14,442 nt of DNA from contig DLTS01000055.1 of NCBI GenBank assembly GCA_002501485.1, forward strand, positions 1,624-16,065, in the 5' to 3' direction. The position numbers were made by a program, and so were the translations under genes. Of this stretch, positions 12,734 to 14,442 are shown in pieces. The notes under the pieces are model-generated. The model did not search any database and was not told where the DNA came from. It saw only the letters and a list, made by a program, of their open reading frames with translations. The stretch is from Acidimicrobiaceae bacterium UBA7830. GTDB lineage: Bacteria > Actinomycetota > Acidimicrobiia > Acidimicrobiales > Ilumatobacteraceae. Positions within the stretch are counted from its first letter, which is position 1. Each line of letters starts with the position of its first letter.

Positions 12734-13975
12734 TCAGTACGCCGGGAACCTCTCACAGAGACCAGCGACATCTCGACGGACCTCACCGACCACTTGTGCG
12801 TCACTTCGATGACGCAATGTTCGAGCGATGAGATCAGCGATCACCGGCATCTCGACAGCCCCCATTCCCTGGGTCGTCACCGACGGCGTCCCGATGCGAA
12901 CACCGCTCGTCACAAATGGGCTTCGGGGGTCGTCGGGAACCGTGTTCTTATTCAACGTGATGCCTGCGTCGTCGAGAACGGCTTGCGCTTCCTTGCCGGT
13001 CAGTTCTGCATCAAAGGGCTGGAGATCAACGACGATCATGTGAGTGTCGGTGCCACCCGACACCATTCTGAACCCATGACCAGCGAGACAGTCAGCAAGT
13101 TGAGAGGCGTTAGAGACAATTCGGTGGGCGTATTCGCAGAACTCCGATGACGCCGCTTCTTTGAACGCAATCGCTTTACCCGCAATCACATGCTCTAACG
13201 GGCCGCCTTGCCAACCTGGGAACACCGCTTTGTCGATTGCCGCAGCATGCTCGGCTTTCGCCAGAATGCACCCACCACGAGGACCTCGCAACGTCTTGTG
13301 CGTCGTAAACGTCACGACATCAGCAAACGGAACCGGGTTGGGATGGGCTCCACCTGCAACGAGCCCAGCGAGGTGAGCAATGTCAAACAGCAGCAACGCA
13401 CCGACCTCGTCGGCAATCTTTTTGAACGGTTCAGGGTCGAGTCGGCGCGGGTAACTCGTCGTACCCGCCACGATGAGTTTTGGTCGGTGCTCTACTGCCA
13501 GATCACGAACGCGATCCATGTCGATACGTTCCTCAGCACCAACACCAAACGACACAAAGTCGTAGAGCATCCCGCTTGCATTCACGGGGGAACCATGTGT
13601 GAGATGGCCACCATGGTCAAGGCTGAGCCCGAGCACGGTGTCACCGGGTGACAGCAAGGCCTGATACACGCACATGTTTGCGTTAGCGCCGGAGTGTGGC
13701 TGCACGTTTGCGTGGTCGGCTCCAAACAAACTTTTCACTCTCTCAATCGCAATCGACTCAATCGAGTCAACGATCTGATTGCCTCCGTAATAACGCTTGC
13801 CCGGGTAGCCCTCTGCATATTTGTTGGTGAGAATTGACCCAACAGCCTTCATGACCGCGGGGGAGGTGAAATTCTCACTCGCAATTAGCTGCAGACCCGT
13901 TTGCTGACGATCAAATTCTGCCTCGAGTAACGCCTCAACTTCGAGGTCGGGCTGCGCATCAGATGGGAATGGCAT
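12734..13975 (-). CDS. glyA: Serine hydroxymethyltransferase
   Basis: PLP-dependent cytoplasmic enzyme that converts serine and tetrahydrofolate to glycine and 5,10-methylene-THF, the main source of one-carbon units. Its 413 residues are close to the usual 415-430. Visible: ASENFTS (32-38), NKYAEGYPGKRYYGG (51-65), VQPHSGANAN (91-100), the PLP-ring Asp198 in LFDIAHLAGLVA, and the Schiff-base Lys227 in TTHKTLRGPRGG. The ATG at 13975 follows the rpiB stop by 2 nt, and a strong purine run (GAGGAGGAG) inside the end of rpiB serves as SD. It is probably co-transcribed with rpiB and the WecA-like gene; the same neighbourhood is seen in other Gram-positive genomes. Confidence 0.97.
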   Translation of the reverse strand: MPFPSDAQPDLEVEALLEAEFDRQQTGLQLIASENFTSPAVMKAVGSILTNKYAEGYPGKRYYGGNQIVDSIESIAIERVKSLFGADHANVQPHSGANANMCVYQALLSPGDTVLGLSLDHGGHLTHGSPVNASGMLYDFVSFGVGAEERIDMDRVRDLAVEHRPKLIVAGTTSYPRRLDPEPFKKIADEVGALLLFDIAHLAGLVAGGAHPNPVPFADVVTFTTHKTLRGPRGGCILAKAEHAAAIDKAVFPGWQGGPLEHVIAGKAIAFKEAASSEFCEYAHRIVSNASQLADCLAGHGFRMVSGGTDTHMIVVDLQPFDAELTGKEAQAVLDDAGITLNKNTVPDDPRSPFVTSGVRIGTPSVTTQGMGAVEMPVIADLIARTLRHRSDAQVVGEVRRDVAGLCERFPAY

Positions 13976-13977
13976 AG

Positions 13978-14424
13978 TTAGAACTCCTCCTCGAGAGCGG
14001 TGAGTTGATCGACTCTTCTTGCGTGACGACCTCCCTGAAACTCGGTTGAAAGAAAGGTTTCAACAATTTCTTCGGCGAGCCCCACACCAACAACTCGAGC
14101 ACCAATCGACAGCACGTTGGCATCGTTATGTTGTCTTGCCATGCGAGCGGTGTACAGGCAATTGCACAACGCGGCCCGAACACCCCGGACCTTATTTGCA
14201 GCCAACTGTTCGCCCTGCCCACTTCCTCCGAGCACGATGCCGACATCAGCTTCGCCATCGCGCACAGATCGTCCGGCAGCTGAACAAAATCCCGGATAAT
14301 CAACGCTGTCGGTGGAGTGCGTGCCGTGGTCGATCACGTGGTGACCCGACGCTTCGACATACGCAATGAGGTGTTGTTTGAGTTCAAAGCCGGCGTGATC
14401 ACAGCCGAATGAAATGGTCGCCAC
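13978..14424 (-). CDS. rpiB: Ribose-5-phosphate isomerase B
   Basis: Interconverts ribose-5-phosphate and ribulose-5-phosphate in the non-oxidative pentose phosphate pathway, in the cytoplasm. In 148 residues: GCDHAGFELK (7-16), SVDYPGF (40-46), GGSGQGEQLAANKV (66-79), HNDANVL (99-105), and GGRHARRV near the C-terminus. Where the E. coli enzyme has its catalytic Cys in CGTG, this protein has Gly-Gly-Ser68-Gly and Glu72. This is the mycobacterial arrangement, in which that Glu acts as the base, so the change marks subtype and not loss of function. The start is a GTG at 14424 with no SD; TACACT ends 8 nt before it, which suggests a leaderless mRNA. The gene is complete. Confidence 0.95.
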   Translation of the reverse strand: MATISFGCDHAGFELKQHLIAYVEASGHHVIDHGTHSTDSVDYPGFCSAAGRSVRDGEADVGIVLGGSGQGEQLAANKVRGVRAALCNCLYTARMARQHNDANVLSIGARVVGVGLAEEIVETFLSTEFQGGRHARRVDQLTALEEEF

Positions 14425-14432
14425 GACTGCAA

Positions 14433-14438
14433 AGTGTA
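14433..14438 (-). promoter_or_regulatory. Candidate -10 box for a leaderless rpiB-glyA-wecA transcript
   Basis: TACACT on the minus strand, then 8 nt, then the GTG of rpiB; no SD is present. The -35 region lies outside the window. Confidence 0.3.
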
Positions 14439-14442
14439 CGGC

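Noticed and set aside
1..14442. CRISPR arrays, insertion sequences, tRNA or rRNA genes, phage or toxin-antitoxin modules
   Set aside because: No direct-repeat array, transposase motif, cloverleaf or rRNA-like stretch was seen. Coding is continuous with housekeeping genes.

Overview
The window reads as chromosomal DNA from a free-living actinobacterium. The gene content fits the Acidimicrobiia (for example the freshwater/marine Ilumatobacter-like groups), but this is inferred from gene order and protein character, not from a search. By eye the G+C content is in the mid-50s percent, below typical soil actinomycetes. Supporting traits are the actinobacterial order glyA - WecA-like transferase - small atpI-type genes - atpB, an RpiB of the mycobacterial Ser/Glu type, an actinobacterial class II (GlpX) fructose-1,6-bisphosphatase, and several gene starts that lack a Shine-Dalgarno (SD) sequence and follow a TAnnnT hexamer by 6-8 nt, as in leaderless actinobacterial mRNAs.

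Layout, left to right. Positions 1-549 (-): 5' part of an unrecognised acidic protein with two tandem repeats. 586-2376 (-): serine peptidase of the S9 (prolyl oligopeptidase) family. 2413-3411 (+): glpX, the only plus-strand gene, divergent from the peptidase and overlapping atpC tail-to-tail by 10 bp. 3402-11404 (-): a complete F1Fo ATP synthase operon, transcribed right to left as atpZ-like, atpI-like, atpB (a), atpE (c), atpF-type b', atpF (b), atpH (delta), atpA (alpha), atpG (gamma), atpD (beta), atpC (epsilon). 11539-12708 (-): WecA/MraY-family polyprenyl-phosphate sugar-phosphate transferase. 12734-13975 (-): glyA. 13978-14424 (-): rpiB. Coding density is very high. The longest gene-free stretch is about 120-135 bp upstream of the atp operon and holds a candidate promoter, two small dyads and a possible micro-ORF.

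The ATP synthase is the core of the window. The rotor/stator part uses two different b-type subunits instead of one. The c subunit has a Glu carboxylate followed by Ala, consistent with proton rather than sodium coupling. All catalytic motifs in alpha and beta are intact. Three subunits carry possible regulatory features: a C-terminal tail of about 30 residues on alpha, a tail of about 27 residues on gamma, and an IDxxRA-type nucleotide-binding motif on epsilon. rpiB, glyA and the WecA-like gene form an upstream cluster for pentose phosphate, one-carbon and envelope metabolism. glpX adds gluconeogenesis.

I found no mobile element, CRISPR array, tRNA, rRNA or phage gene, and no clearly new multi-gene system. 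The most interesting items are the repeat protein at the left edge, the extracytoplasmic extension with two cysteines on the first b subunit, the subunit tails, the symmetric divergent promoter at 2376-2413, and the unusual translation start of the atpZ-like gene.
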